This document shows, one piece after another, positions 54,461-64,000 of a stretch of 64,000 nt of DNA (position 1 is its first letter; each line of letters starts with the position of its first letter). The notes under the pieces are model-generated. The model was not told the origin of the DNA. It ran no database searches and saw only the letters and a list, made by a program, of their open reading frames with translations. This DNA is from Dactylonectria macrodidyma (lineage: Eukaryota; Ascomycota; Sordariomycetes; Hypocreales; Nectriaceae), in assembly GCA_020744425.1 (NCBI GenBank), contig JAGMUV010000002.1, forward strand, positions 5,500,501 to 5,564,500. Reading direction: 5' to 3'. The position numbers and the translations under genes are program-made.

Positions 54461-56598
54461 TCATCGTCTCCGTCGTAGTCGCTTATCCGATCCATATTCG
54501 CAAATTTGCTTAACAAGCTTGATCCATTCGCCCTTTGGCATCTGCCCTGGTTTCTCACCAACACGTCCCTGGAATTGTTTGATCAGGTCTCCTATGACAA
54601 TACCCTCGGCGGGGATCTTCTCCAAAATCTCCCATGACTCGATTCCAGGGCCAGATGGGCCAGGAGAGGCACCTAAACAGTCTACGTTAGCCATGGTCTA
54701 GAGAGGCGAGTCTGGTGTATGGTAAAGCTCTCTGGATCAATCACTTACCGCCTTGGGTTGGGATAGGACTGCCAGCCCGAGACGCCGAGGGTGTACCTCG
54801 GGCGCTGCTGCTCACAAGCTTAAGCTTCTTCTTCTTCGGGGCGGCGCCGTCCGACATTTCACCGCCGGTAGCCTCGCCGTCGCTGCCAGAACCGGCACCC
54901 ATCTTGGATCGCCGCATTGCAGCACCTTGTGGAAGAGGTGTACTCGCCCGGCTCCCAGTGGCAGGCGTGGCCGTCTTCTTCAGCTTCTTTCTCGAGGATT
55001 CATTGCCACTCGATTCCGAGAGAGTCGGGGACCCTTGTCGCTTGAGAGACTTGCCCTTCTTGGCGGTATCGGACTTGCTCTTCCCTTGTTGTGGCGTCGA
55101 GGTACCCTTTGAACTCTTGACCTTGTCTTTGCCCTCACCGTCCTTTTTGTCGTCATCCTCTTTCTTGTCTTCGTCCTTATCCTTGTCTTTATCCTCATCT
55201 TCTTCGTCAGAAGAGTTGTCCTCAGACTAAACGCAGTTAGTATACTCGAAACCATAGCACAGTAGTAGTAGTAGTAGTAAGCATTACCGAGCTGCTCCAG
55301 GGGTTGTCTTGTGACTTGTCACTTTCATAGACAAACTCGCGGTCTCGCTTGATGAGGGCTTTCTTGGTTGCCTTGCCGTACTTCTCCCGCTCGAGCTCCT
55401 CTCTCAACTGCTCCTTCAGCTCCCTATCTACTTCTTGTTCATCACCATCGCCAAACAAGTTGGCACCAAGTTGCTCGCGACGAATGCGTTCCTTCGATTC
55501 TTTGGTGTCCTCGTCATCCACGTTGCGCTCGAAATTCGGTGTTTCGTCGTCGTCTTGGAACTCATCCCCGGACATGTCAATCTCATCATGGTCCATCTTC
55601 TCCAGCCTCGAGGCGGCTCGGAACGTATCACTTTCCGTTTTGATCATCTGGCCACGTCCGTACAACGCCTGCCGAGTCGCTTCCACGTCCTGCTGGCCTG
55701 CCCTCCGCTCTTCATCCTTCATGACCCAACGGCCAACATCCACTTTCTTGTTCATGAGCGCCTCCGCCTCGTCGATGGTGAATGGTTGGAATGGGGGCTT
55801 CGCGGTGAACCGATACCACTTCTCAAGAGGGACCATGCGAAACACAGACTTGTCAATCATGAAGGCGACATTTGCCTCCGAAAGGGCGGCAACATAGCTG
55901 CCGACCCACACATTCTTGCCATCCGCGTCCTCAAGATGCCATGGAAGTGCCTCCTCATATCGTAGGTCAGATTCTTTCTTGGCTGCGACTGTCTTTGGGG
56001 CTCGGTTGAAGTTCGTCTTTTCTTCTTTTTGTTTCTTAGGCCGCTTGGGATTGAGGTCCTTAGCAACGGGAGCAATCTTAGCTTGGTCGACTGCTCGTTG
56101 GGCTTCTCGGTCTGCCTTGGCCTGGGCCAGCCTCTCGGCTTCTAGTTCGTCCACGGGCATCGGTTCGGGGGCCTCCACCTTGACGGCTCTGCCAGGTGGG
56201 GGTTGGCGAGCATCACGTCGATGCAAAGTGACAGGTCGGGCGAATTCGTCCTGGTCGGCAGGGTCGATGGGTTTGTCGCCTAGTTTTGCCTGGGAAAATT
56301 TCATCAAGTGGTAGCGAATTCCATCCAAAAGCGCCTTCTTGGTGGTCATGATTGGGATGTCGGTAACGCCAGGAGGTGGCGCTTCAGACCAACCCCCGTA
56401 TTTCTTGCGATTCTCTTCGAGGTTGGGTTTTGAACCATTCTGAGGACCAGGCTTTGGTTTCAACCCGGTAGGTTTAGGGACGGGCTTTCGCGAAGCAACA
56501 AGCGGGTTACCGCGAGGTTTCTTGCGCATCGGCCTCAGGGGGTTTGGCTTGGGACGACTAGGGACGCCATTGGAATTTCCGGGCGGTGGCGCGCTCAT
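54461..56598 (-). CDS. TFG1: Transcription initiation factor TFIIF subunit alpha
   Basis: The large subunit of TFIIF (RAP74 family), which binds RNA polymerase II in the pre-initiation complex. Three exons (56,598-55,288; 55,226-54,749; 54,672-54,461; introns of 61 and 76 nt) give 666 residues. After a basic Pro-rich start, the TFIIF dimerisation region is split: a first part near residue 90 (PIMTTKKALLDGIRYHLMKF) and the triple-barrel part at about 230-310 (LPWHLEDADGKNVWVGSYV, FRMVPLEKWYRF). A long acidic/lysine tract follows in exon 2. Exon 3 encodes the winged-helix C-terminus (IPAEGIVIGDLIKQFQGRVG...GEWIKLVKQICEYG). I start at MSAPPPGNS, the first ATG in frame. A GTA/AGT trinucleotide run lies in intron 1 next to the donor. 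Confidence 0.93.
55261..55280. repeat. AGT trinucleotide microsatellite
   Basis: About six AGT units in the first intron of TFG1, ten bases from the donor site. Confidence 0.8.
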
Positions 56599-58243
56599 GT
56601 CGAAAGCGACTCCGTTGAGTGACAAGCTGAGGTTGACTAGAGGCGCCCGAGCCGAAGGATGAGGCAGCGGTGGTGCGCCCGAAGCCTTAGGCAGGCCGCG
56701 AGAAACGGCGTGGAGACGCGGGAGGCGAAGGAACGCGACGGTTTTGTCGAGGACAACCTAATCGCAATCGAACTGAGGAGGCGTGGTTCTGCAGGCGCGT
56801 CGGGGCCCTGAGGAAGAGAAGGTGTATCGCTATTGTAGGGGATGGTGTTTTGTTGGAGGAAATGGAGTTGACAAAGAGAGGTGCTGTACCGACCTACGAA
56901 TAAAGAGGTGCTTGCTGCATGACGATGACAAAGGGAAGGAAAGCAGGCCTAGCGCAGAACGTGGCTGATGGCTAGTACCCGCTTCAAGGAAGGTGAAAAT
57001 GCCCTGGGTACCAGGCTCAGTGGTCGAAAGACCACAGTGGATAATGTAGGTGGGTAGCTCCAGGGGGGTTGTGGGTACATGCCGGCCCTTGAGCCTTGCT
57101 GCCTTGGCTGGCCGCAGGTTTCAATTTGCTGAGTCCAGGCGCCCAAAGCACCTAACATTTCGTAAGGCGGGAAAACTTCCAGGTTACTTTGAGAGCGATC
57201 ACAGAATGTGAACAGCAGGGGCATGGCTATGAATAGAACCTATCAACCTGAGCTGAGCAGCTTAGAATATTCATACCACCACATCACTTTTCACTCGAGA
57301 TCGCTATTCCCCATGTAAGAACCATTGCTAGCTATTCCGAACCGCATCTGCCTCCGTTACTATCAATCAGCACTGTGTGTCAAGCGTGGACAACAGTAGG
57401 CCTACCAGCGAAGGAAGCTGCAATAAAACGGGGCAAAAAATGATGCACAGGAGCCGTGATTGTCTGCGCACACAAATTGTCTGCACACAGACGTCGAGCT
57501 CCTGCTGCGGGGTAAGTCAATAACCCACTGGTTCCAGTACAGCATCTTCCCAAGCTTACCTCAGTTAACCTCACACACCGTCTGGCTAGCCGAATCGGCA
57601 CAGTATCAGACGCATCCAATTGCTCGCTAAACACTATCGTGGTGGGTATGACGGACCATCTGCAGTCAACCGTCAAGTCTCAATCGCTCGCATCTCAGCT
57701 CGACCGTGGCCAGGACGTGCCCTGTCCCTCCCTCTCTTCGAATTCCCTCTTCTTCTGACATTCTCATTCCTCCTCTGCCCTTACCTCCCATCCAGACTCA
57801 CCCCGCTAGCAGCAATTCCGCATCACTACCCGCTCTCTGTGCCAACAAGTGAGGTGATGAGTCGAAAGGGTATCAAACCTCCCCGGTCGATTCCAATTTC
57901 TCTCCCTCCCATGGAGCTTCATACAGGCCTCAGCATCTACCTCAGCCTTTCCCAAAACAGATCCTGTATTTCTTGTACGGATTATATTTCGTCCTAGAAC
58001 CGTCTCCCTCTTCAATTTTTTACTTCGCACGAGTTAGGCCACATTCTTGAACTGCCATTAGACTCTCGAAGCATTGCTCGCCATCAGCCTACTCAAGCTA
58101 AACCCACCAAACACAAACCAGGGAGAACACAACCAAAAGGCCGTCAACCACAAAGCCCCGTCAACCACAAAGCCCCGTCAACCAGTCACCTAAACATCTA
58201 GCAAGCTACCTCTCGTCCAGCTACACATTTCAATCCGCCTCTC
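56599..58243. other. Long divergent intergenic region between TFG1 and the Cid1-like gene
   Basis: About 1.6 kb. Short ORFs on both strands (for example 56,949-57,224 -, 57,380-57,676 -, 57,620-57,997 +) show no family resemblance. The part from about 57,680 to 58,240 is strongly CT- and CCA-rich and looks like a long 5' leader of the downstream gene. A 17-nt tandem repeat lies at 58,141-58,184. Confidence 0.55.
58141..58184 (+). repeat. 17-nt tandem repeat in a 5' leader
   Basis: The unit CCGTCAACCACAAAGCC is repeated 2.6 times without change, ending about 60 bp before the start codon of the Cid1-like gene. It is probably transcribed as 5' UTR. Confidence 0.85.
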
Positions 58244-61200
58244 ATGTCGTCCAACGTCCAGAGTGATTCGGCAGCAGCCTCTGGCGGTTCGCCCTTAGAG
58301 CTTGAGAATCAGCTTCGCCACCTCACCTTGTCAAACCCTTCAGGTGGCCGACAAGCTCCCTCGCCCGGGTCATATCACGTCCCTCGGGGCTCGTGGCCGC
58401 CAACCTCTACTTCCCTCGCAGACGCCCACCAGTCGCCTCAATATCTAAATGTCCAGCCGAACGGCGGTATCGCACAAGAAGACCCTGCTCAATGCGCTTC
58501 GCAGTCGTCCAAACAAGGGCGCAAACGGCCTAATCAAGCCCAAAGACGTCGGATGAACTCCCAGTTCACTATTCCTATTGATCCTCGCCCTCAGCCGCCC
58601 CCGCAACCTCGTCAGACCTATGTTTCCAATTCGCATCATTCGTGGCCATCTCCGTCTCGCCAATCACATTTGCACACAAACTCGCACCCTCCCCCACTTC
58701 CCCAACAAGTGCACATAAACCCTTCCTATTCACAAAGCTCATGGAATGGTCCTCCACAGCAACGCGGACCTCCCGCTTCCGGGTACCATGCCCAAGGCCA
58801 TCGCCCGGAGTCCAGACGCGGTGGCCCTGGGCAGCTCTATAACCACAGACGCCCACCATATATCAGCTCAGAAGATGTCGCTGCCCAAGCCTCTCTCCTC
58901 GAAAACCTTTGCTTTGAAGTCGTCTCTAGCTCCGAGATAGCAGTGTCGGAGATTGCTGAAAAAGAGGCCTTCCGTTGCCGAATCGAGGCCATCAGCCGTG
59001 AGGCGATTGCCAAGTTTGAGAAAGAAAAAGACCCTTCCCATCAATTTCACCCTCTTTCCGTGAGTCTGAAATGTTTCGGTAGTCTTTCGTCCGGCTTCGC
59101 CACCAAGGCATCCGACATGGACCTAGGCCTACTCTCACCCTTGTCTTCTCCTCCGCCAGAAGCCGCCGATTCTCAGATTCCACGTCTACTTGAGAAAGCC
59201 TTTCTAGATGCTGGACTCGGCGCACGACTTTTAACCCGAACTAGGGTCCCAATCATCAAGTTGTGTGAGAGCCCACCAGAAAAGCTCCGTCTAGACCTTC
59301 TTGACGAACGGTATAAATGGGAAAACGGACTTGACAACGACCCTCACAATGCTCACGAAGATGATGAACATGAAATCGCTGGGTCGGATGATCGGGATGG
59401 TCACGGCCAGGTGATAGCTGCTGAAGGCGGTCTACCGTCGGTTACAGAGTTCACATTGCCTGGCCAAGCCGCAGGAGAGATGCAGAGCTTTCAGCTGAAG
59501 CAAGGACCGAAGAGCTCTCTCTCATCATATTATTCCTTAGCTAAGCGGGTCCTCCGGAGGGCTGGTGGGCGCGATGTCACGATCTCGAACTACCAGGACT
59601 TCACTCAACAAGACTGGGACATTCTGAATCGTGTCTGTCACGCCTTTTTCTCTGGCCTCTATGACCCCGAACTTCGAAAGCGTTTGAGCGGTTGTCCGTC
59701 TCTTTCATTCAGTGATATCCCTGGTAACCGATCACTGCTTGGAGTCTTCACACAGATTGAGGGTGAACAGCTTATCCAGCTTTGGAAAGGAGGTGGCATT
59801 CAGGAGAGAATACCGATAAATCCTGAAGAGCTGATCAACTTCTGGGAGAGTGTTCAAATGAACCCGACTTGGTGTGATGACCCTGTTTCGTACACCAAGA
59901 ATCTTCAATTGGCTTTGGAAAGGATAAGGAAGCTTCCTTCAATTCAATTCCTGAATTTGGAACAAGGCCAACACGAGACCCCAGGTCAATACTATGGACG
60001 CGCCCTAAGCATTGTTAACAGTGTAGAACTTGTTCTCGACAACCGTTCCCCATTCCACACACACCCTGCCAAGGTTGGTGGCAACCCCAACTCCGTTCTC
60101 AAGGACCCTGAAACAGAGTGGCGGGAAACCATCATGAGACGCTATGTTTCTGGGATTCACCAGGACGAAATTCGGCGCGCGGTGCAGGAGTTGGTCGATT
60201 CCTGGAGCCATTGGGTGCCATTGCAGGTCATCGCACGGAAACATGCGGTTCTTCATCTAGCATGGGAGCTTGAGAGGGCTCTCGACAAAGACCTATATGA
60301 AGCGCACCACATCGAAGACGTCAAAGGGTACATCAATCTGCTTCGGTCCCCACTCACAAGAGCGCCTGGTCCGAATCTGAGTCACGAGTTCATCATTCCA
60401 CTTACGCCTGAGACGTCGTCGCTCATTGACAGAATCCGCAACATCCCAGACCCTCACAGGATGGCTCCCAATCAGCCGCGAGACCGATACCGAGACCGCC
60501 TTGAATTTCCCAAGACAGGTGCTGGGGTTCAATGCGATATCAATTTTTCGGCCCATCTCGCTCTACAAAACACTCTGCTCCTGCGATGCTACTCCCACAC
60601 TGACCCACGGGTACGACCGATGGTGTTGTTCGTGAAGCACTGGGCAAAGATTCGCGGAATCAACTCAGGATACCGCGGGACTTTGAGTAGCTATGGCTAC
60701 GTATTGATGGTTCTCCACTATCTTGTCAATGTTGCCCAACCATTTGTGTCTCCCAATCTTCAGCAGCTAGCCCCTGAGCGCCCTCCTAACCCGACACCAG
60801 CTGAGATGGAAAACATCATATACCGCGGCCACAATGTCGAGTTCTGGCGATATGAGGAAGACATCTTGCGACTTGCCAGTACCAACCAACTCACTCATAA
60901 CACAGATACACTTGGCCATTTACTTCGTGGCTTCTTTGAGTACTTTGCAACCCCGGGGTTCATAACTGGTTCCCAACGGAGGGGATTTGACTGGGGCAGG
61001 GACGTGCTTAGCATACGGACCATAGGTGGGCTTGTGTCTAAGCAGGAGAAAGGTTGGACAGGTGCCAGGACAGTTCTCGAACCTCAGGGTGCAGGGGCAA
61101 GTATCTCGCAAGAGCACACTACTGCGCCCTCTCAGAGCCTCGCTGCCCCTAGCAGCACTGAACATGGAAACCAAGGCAAGTTCGCCGCCTCAGCAAGCAA

Positions 61201-61468
61201 GAATAGCGAGGTCAAGGAGGTTCGACACCGGTACCTCTTTGCTATCGAGGACCCGTTTGAGTTGGATCATAACGTTGCGCGGACTGTCACTCACAATGGG
61301 ATTGTATCAATTCGAGATGAGTTTCGCCGAGCGTGGAGGATCATCAAGGCGACAGGGAACGGGGACCAGCAGGAGAAATTGCTCCGAGATGTGAATGATA
61401 TTGAAGAAACGAACAGTCCGTTCTTACGATTGTTGGACATTATTCATGGAGTTGGAAGGCAGACTTAG
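58244..61468 (+). CDS. Cid1-family terminal nucleotidyltransferase with large central insert
   Basis: A non-canonical poly(A)/poly(U) polymerase-like protein, 1,074 residues in one exon. Residues 1-205 are Pro/Gln/Ser-rich and disordered. The nucleotidyltransferase signature FGSLSSGFATKASDMDLG (about 275-293) holds the first two catalytic aspartates. RVPIIKLCE (about 334-342) matches the next beta strand. The third catalytic aspartate is in GVQCDINFSAHLALQNT at about residue 765, where Cid1 has it only some 60 residues after the DxD. A segment of roughly 400 residues is therefore inserted in the palm. The PAP-associated region follows (VLFVKHWAKIRGI, LSSYGYVLMVLHYL) and then LGHLLRGFFEYFA and IEDPFELDHNVARTV. 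It acts on RNA 3' ends; whether it adds U or A is not shown. Confidence 0.88.
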   Translation: MSSNVQSDSAAASGGSPLELENQLRHLTLSNPSGGRQAPSPGSYHVPRGSWPPTSTSLADAHQSPQYLNVQPNGGIAQEDPAQCASQSSKQGRKRPNQAQRRRMNSQFTIPIDPRPQPPPQPRQTYVSNSHHSWPSPSRQSHLHTNSHPPPLPQQVHINPSYSQSSWNGPPQQRGPPASGYHAQGHRPESRRGGPGQLYNHRRPPYISSEDVAAQASLLENLCFEVVSSSEIAVSEIAEKEAFRCRIEAISREAIAKFEKEKDPSHQFHPLSVSLKCFGSLSSGFATKASDMDLGLLSPLSSPPPEAADSQIPRLLEKAFLDAGLGARLLTRTRVPIIKLCESPPEKLRLDLLDERYKWENGLDNDPHNAHEDDEHEIAGSDDRDGHGQVIAAEGGLPSVTEFTLPGQAAGEMQSFQLKQGPKSSLSSYYSLAKRVLRRAGGRDVTISNYQDFTQQDWDILNRVCHAFFSGLYDPELRKRLSGCPSLSFSDIPGNRSLLGVFTQIEGEQLIQLWKGGGIQERIPINPEELINFWESVQMNPTWCDDPVSYTKNLQLALERIRKLPSIQFLNLEQGQHETPGQYYGRALSIVNSVELVLDNRSPFHTHPAKVGGNPNSVLKDPETEWRETIMRRYVSGIHQDEIRRAVQELVDSWSHWVPLQVIARKHAVLHLAWELERALDKDLYEAHHIEDVKGYINLLRSPLTRAPGPNLSHEFIIPLTPETSSLIDRIRNIPDPHRMAPNQPRDRYRDRLEFPKTGAGVQCDINFSAHLALQNTLLLRCYSHTDPRVRPMVLFVKHWAKIRGINSGYRGTLSSYGYVLMVLHYLVNVAQPFVSPNLQQLAPERPPNPTPAEMENIIYRGHNVEFWRYEEDILRLASTNQLTHNTDTLGHLLRGFFEYFATPGFITGSQRRGFDWGRDVLSIRTIGGLVSKQEKGWTGARTVLEPQGAGASISQEHTTAPSQSLAAPSSTEHGNQGKFAASASKNSEVKEVRHRYLFAIEDPFELDHNVARTVTHNGIVSIRDEFRRAWRIIKATGNGDQQEKLLRDVNDIEETNSPFLRLLDIIHGVGRQT

Positions 61469-61742
61469 GATTGTACGTCTACTAGTGTCTAGCCCACATG
61501 GGCCCTCGAAGTTGGGATACGACATAAGTACGGAAGATGCGAGGCAGGGTGCAAAAGTTCCTTCGAATCATGTATTACTATGATGTAAAACAACAATGCG
61601 TCTTGTTTCCTGTGCAGTGTATTAACTTGCTCGATTTGGGTATTATTCAGTGCACAGAGAGCTTTTAGAGTGATGACAACTCTCGGGTCTGTATTTCGGG
61701 ATGTCACTCTTGGCCTCAATAAGGACATGCGATCCCATTCCA
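61469..61742. other. Convergent 3' flanks
   Basis: About 270 bp between two converging stops. Nothing beyond likely 3' UTRs is seen. Confidence 0.6.
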
Positions 61743-63518
61743 TTATTCAACCTGCGATAAGATATCAAAAGGATTCCGAGCTGAAAGAGTTTTCCTACCA
61801 ACAACGGGCTTCACTGGCGCGTCATCTTTGGATGTTTCGCGTTTCTTAGAAACGGCTTGCTTCGATCCACCGGTGTCAGGCTGGGGTAGGGGTACGAATT
61901 TTGAAACCAACTTCAGAGTTTTCAGCTCGTCCGTCTTGAGCAGGAGTTCGATCACACTACTAACATCGGGGAAAGCCGATAATGGTGGCATGGAAGTCAG
62001 CATCTGATGGAGTCCCGGGAGGAGTTGATTTGCTGGCACAAGTGATAGGGCTTGTGCGAGCATGCGCAGGGAATAGTAAGCCGCCTGCAGCTGTGCGACG
62101 AAGTGGATAGTATCCCATGAGACTTTGCCAGAGATAACTGGCGAAGCGTTCTGAAGGGTTCGTAGAGTGTGGGATTGCTTGTCTTCTTCCAGGCAGTGAC
62201 GCACGTCGAGCGAAAGACAAAAAATGTACCACGCCAATTCGTTATCAAGCCGAATCTCTCTCTTTATACTGGACATTAGGACAACGAGATCCTGAGCAAA
62301 ATCTCCAGCGAGAGCTTTGGACATGAGGGGCACCTGTCGCCCTTTTTGCAAAGTATTATTCACCCGCCGGTACTCTTGCACCGAGAAAGATTGAGCGGGA
62401 ATGATCCATCCGAGGAGAGTGTATGTCAATTGTCGAATGGATGTGTTCTGTTCCCAAGAACTTCCACGGGTCGGATCCTCGATCAGTATAGGGAGGTAAA
62501 TTTTATGTTGTTGATAGTCCTCTCTCTTGCACGTGTTACTGAGTTGAAGAACTAGCTCCGATACCCTGGGATCCAGGCAGTCAATTTCGAGGGTAATTCC
62601 CGTTTGGGACACGGGTAATGGCGCAATTTCTTGATGCAGATACTCCTGGCGAAATACATCGTAGCTAGGAGGATCCCCAACTGGTTTGGAGCATTCTTGC
62701 AAGATCTGGGCAAGTGAGAGGTGCGTATCGCGTTTCCGCTCATAGGCGAAGCGACAAAATTTGTCAGGGGGGAGTCCAAGCCGCTCACAAATTTGATAAG
62801 GAGAGAACCTCGCGCAAGAAAGCCTTAAATCCCCGTCGATATAAATGTCTCGGAGGAACACAACAGAGCCGCTCCCTAAATCATGGACGAGCAGGTCGGA
62901 ATCCGATGTAAGGACAGTACCACCCGAGTCCAACAGGTGTTGTGCGCAGTAGGCATCAGCCTCACCCGGCACGAGACGAACCCGCGGCCGGTATCGGGGA
63001 GACAGCTTCAGTGCATCGATAATTGCAGGAACGTGAAAACTAGGCGGCAAAAACGGCCTTCCTGGAGGTGGTTTCGGCGAGAAGAGGGCAGCGGCCTCGT
63101 AGGCGTTTGTAGGAGAGGAGAAGTAATTCCAGGAACGACCCCTTGGGTCCGAGGAGTGAGCCAGTTTCAGCTGATGGAAGTTTCTAGTCATTCTCTCCAT
63201 GCGGACAGGTCGCTTGGCGAGCGGGAGGTGGCCATCGAAGTAAATGGCTTCACTGCAACATGGTTCATTAGCTGGTGAGCCCGCCACTGCAAAACAACAT
63301 GACACTCACATGCTCACACCGTAGCCGGTTAGCTCCTCCAGCCACGCAACAGCGGTATCACCAAGCAGCTGGTAAGAAGGAAGAACTACGCCATTTCTGT
63401 TGCAGATGTAGAGGACGTGGTAGGCAAAAGCCGGGCCATCAATGACAATCGATCGGTTTTCCAGGTGGTCATGAATGGCGAATGGCTCTAGGGTAGAGAT
63501 TAGGTGGGGGATTCCCAT
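61743..63518 (-). CDS. Asteroid/XPG-like nuclease-fold protein
   Basis: A protein of 572 residues from two exons (63,518-63,310 and 63,252-61,743; intron of 57 nt). It begins MGIPHLISTLEP, like the XPG/FEN1 N-terminal region, with IVIDGPAFAYH giving the first acidic residue. The internal XPG motif follows at about residues 165-195 (VPGEADAYCA and LTSDSDLLVHDL), where flap nucleases have GEAEA and S(E/D)DSDLL. The helix-hairpin-helix typical of FEN1 is not evident, and the C-terminal half is a helical region without clear motifs. This layout fits the Asteroid family (XPG_2), whose biochemical role is poorly known. Nuclease activity is possible because the acidic residues are kept, but this is inference. 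Confidence 0.8.
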
Positions 63519-64000
63519 GATGCCTTAATATTATTTTCCTTGATTCGTTGATTCCAAGTGATTCGGGTCAAGTTGTAGTGGAGGAAATGCAGTGCGTGCT
63601 CCGGAGTGCAAAAGTACCCATTGAAGCAATCACTTTGTGATTGATCAATTGGTGATTGTGTGGGGTCAAGGAAAGTGAGCGCGTTCGAAAAGCAATTAAG
63701 TTAGAGGGGCCTTTTCGATTGCCTCTTCCCAGCTTTGAAACGTGAACACAAACGACAAACGTGATCTCTATGGTGCCTAGGTACCTTAGTTATGCATTTA
63801 AACTAACCCCAAGCATAATAATTACCATACAATCGGTACATACCTAGGTACATTCTGAAGCAATGTAAGACGCTCATCAATTGAGAGTTCCTCAGTCCAA
63901 GATTTCGATATCACAACAGGGCTTCCGACATGCCCCGCCATGACACACTTCTGACCTGATGTGGATATGAATCGCACTGTGTGTCACCCTGCAACCACTG
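63519..64000. other. Intergenic end of window
   Basis: About 480 bp upstream of the Asteroid-like gene. It contains palindromic or repeated small words such as GTGATTGATCAATTGGTGATT near 63,640 and two copies of CCTAGGTAC (63,777-63,785 and 63,843-63,851). No gene starts or ends here that I can see. Confidence 0.55.

Overview
The window looks like nuclear DNA of a filamentous ascomycete (Pezizomycotina). The genes have short GT-AG introns of 40-76 nt with CTAAC-like branch sites. Fungal-specific families are present, and a large AT-rich repeat block carries the signature of repeat-induced point mutation (RIP). A sordariomycete, perhaps Hypocreales, is my guess from the overall look; nothing here proves it.

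Bases 1 to about 20,650 are an extremely AT-rich, RIP-destroyed repeat block. Reading through the stop codons, I recognise a Ty3/gypsy pol relic on the + strand (about 0.4-3.6 kb) and a Ty1/copia relic on the - strand (about 9.1-13.6 kb, including a zinc-knuckle remnant). A second, partial copia copy (about 14.7-17.25 kb) is split by a roughly 720-bp insert with a tRNA-like head and target-site duplications. A patch at 19.54-19.99 kb has largely escaped mutation and matches a mutated copy at 14.09 kb. The rest of the block could not be assigned.

At the edge of the gene-rich DNA lies a broken HET-domain (heterokaryon incompatibility) pseudogene at 20.7-21.4 kb.

From 21.9 to 33.2 kb is a run of six accessory metabolic and regulatory genes: aldehyde dehydrogenase (-), MFS sugar-porter (+), cyclase/formamidase-like hydrolase (+), a transcription factor with two C2H2 fingers plus a Zn2Cys6 cluster (-), a short-chain dehydrogenase (-) and a divergent 3-isopropylmalate-dehydrogenase-like enzyme (+). 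Two divergent promoters in this run share an exact 16-bp element, and a near match lies upstream of the cyclase, each about 230-300 bp from a start codon. I read this as a co-regulated, probably catabolic, cluster that I cannot match to a known pathway. It is the most interesting thing in the window.

From 33.5 kb on, conserved genes dominate: RNase H2 subunit C (-), cyclopropane-fatty-acid-synthase-like methyltransferase (+), REX4 exonuclease (-), ESA1 MYST acetyltransferase (+), GH125 mannosidase (+), class I aminotransferase (+), POL32 (-), RAD18 (+), CHM7/CHMP7 (-), TRS85 (-), BUD13 (+), TFIIF alpha/TFG1 (-), a Cid1-family nucleotidyltransferase with a very large insert (+) and an Asteroid/XPG-like protein (-). 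POL32 and RAD18, both acting at stalled replication forks, share one divergent promoter with an ACGCGT box. RNase H2C has two tandem ACGCGT boxes just upstream of its start.
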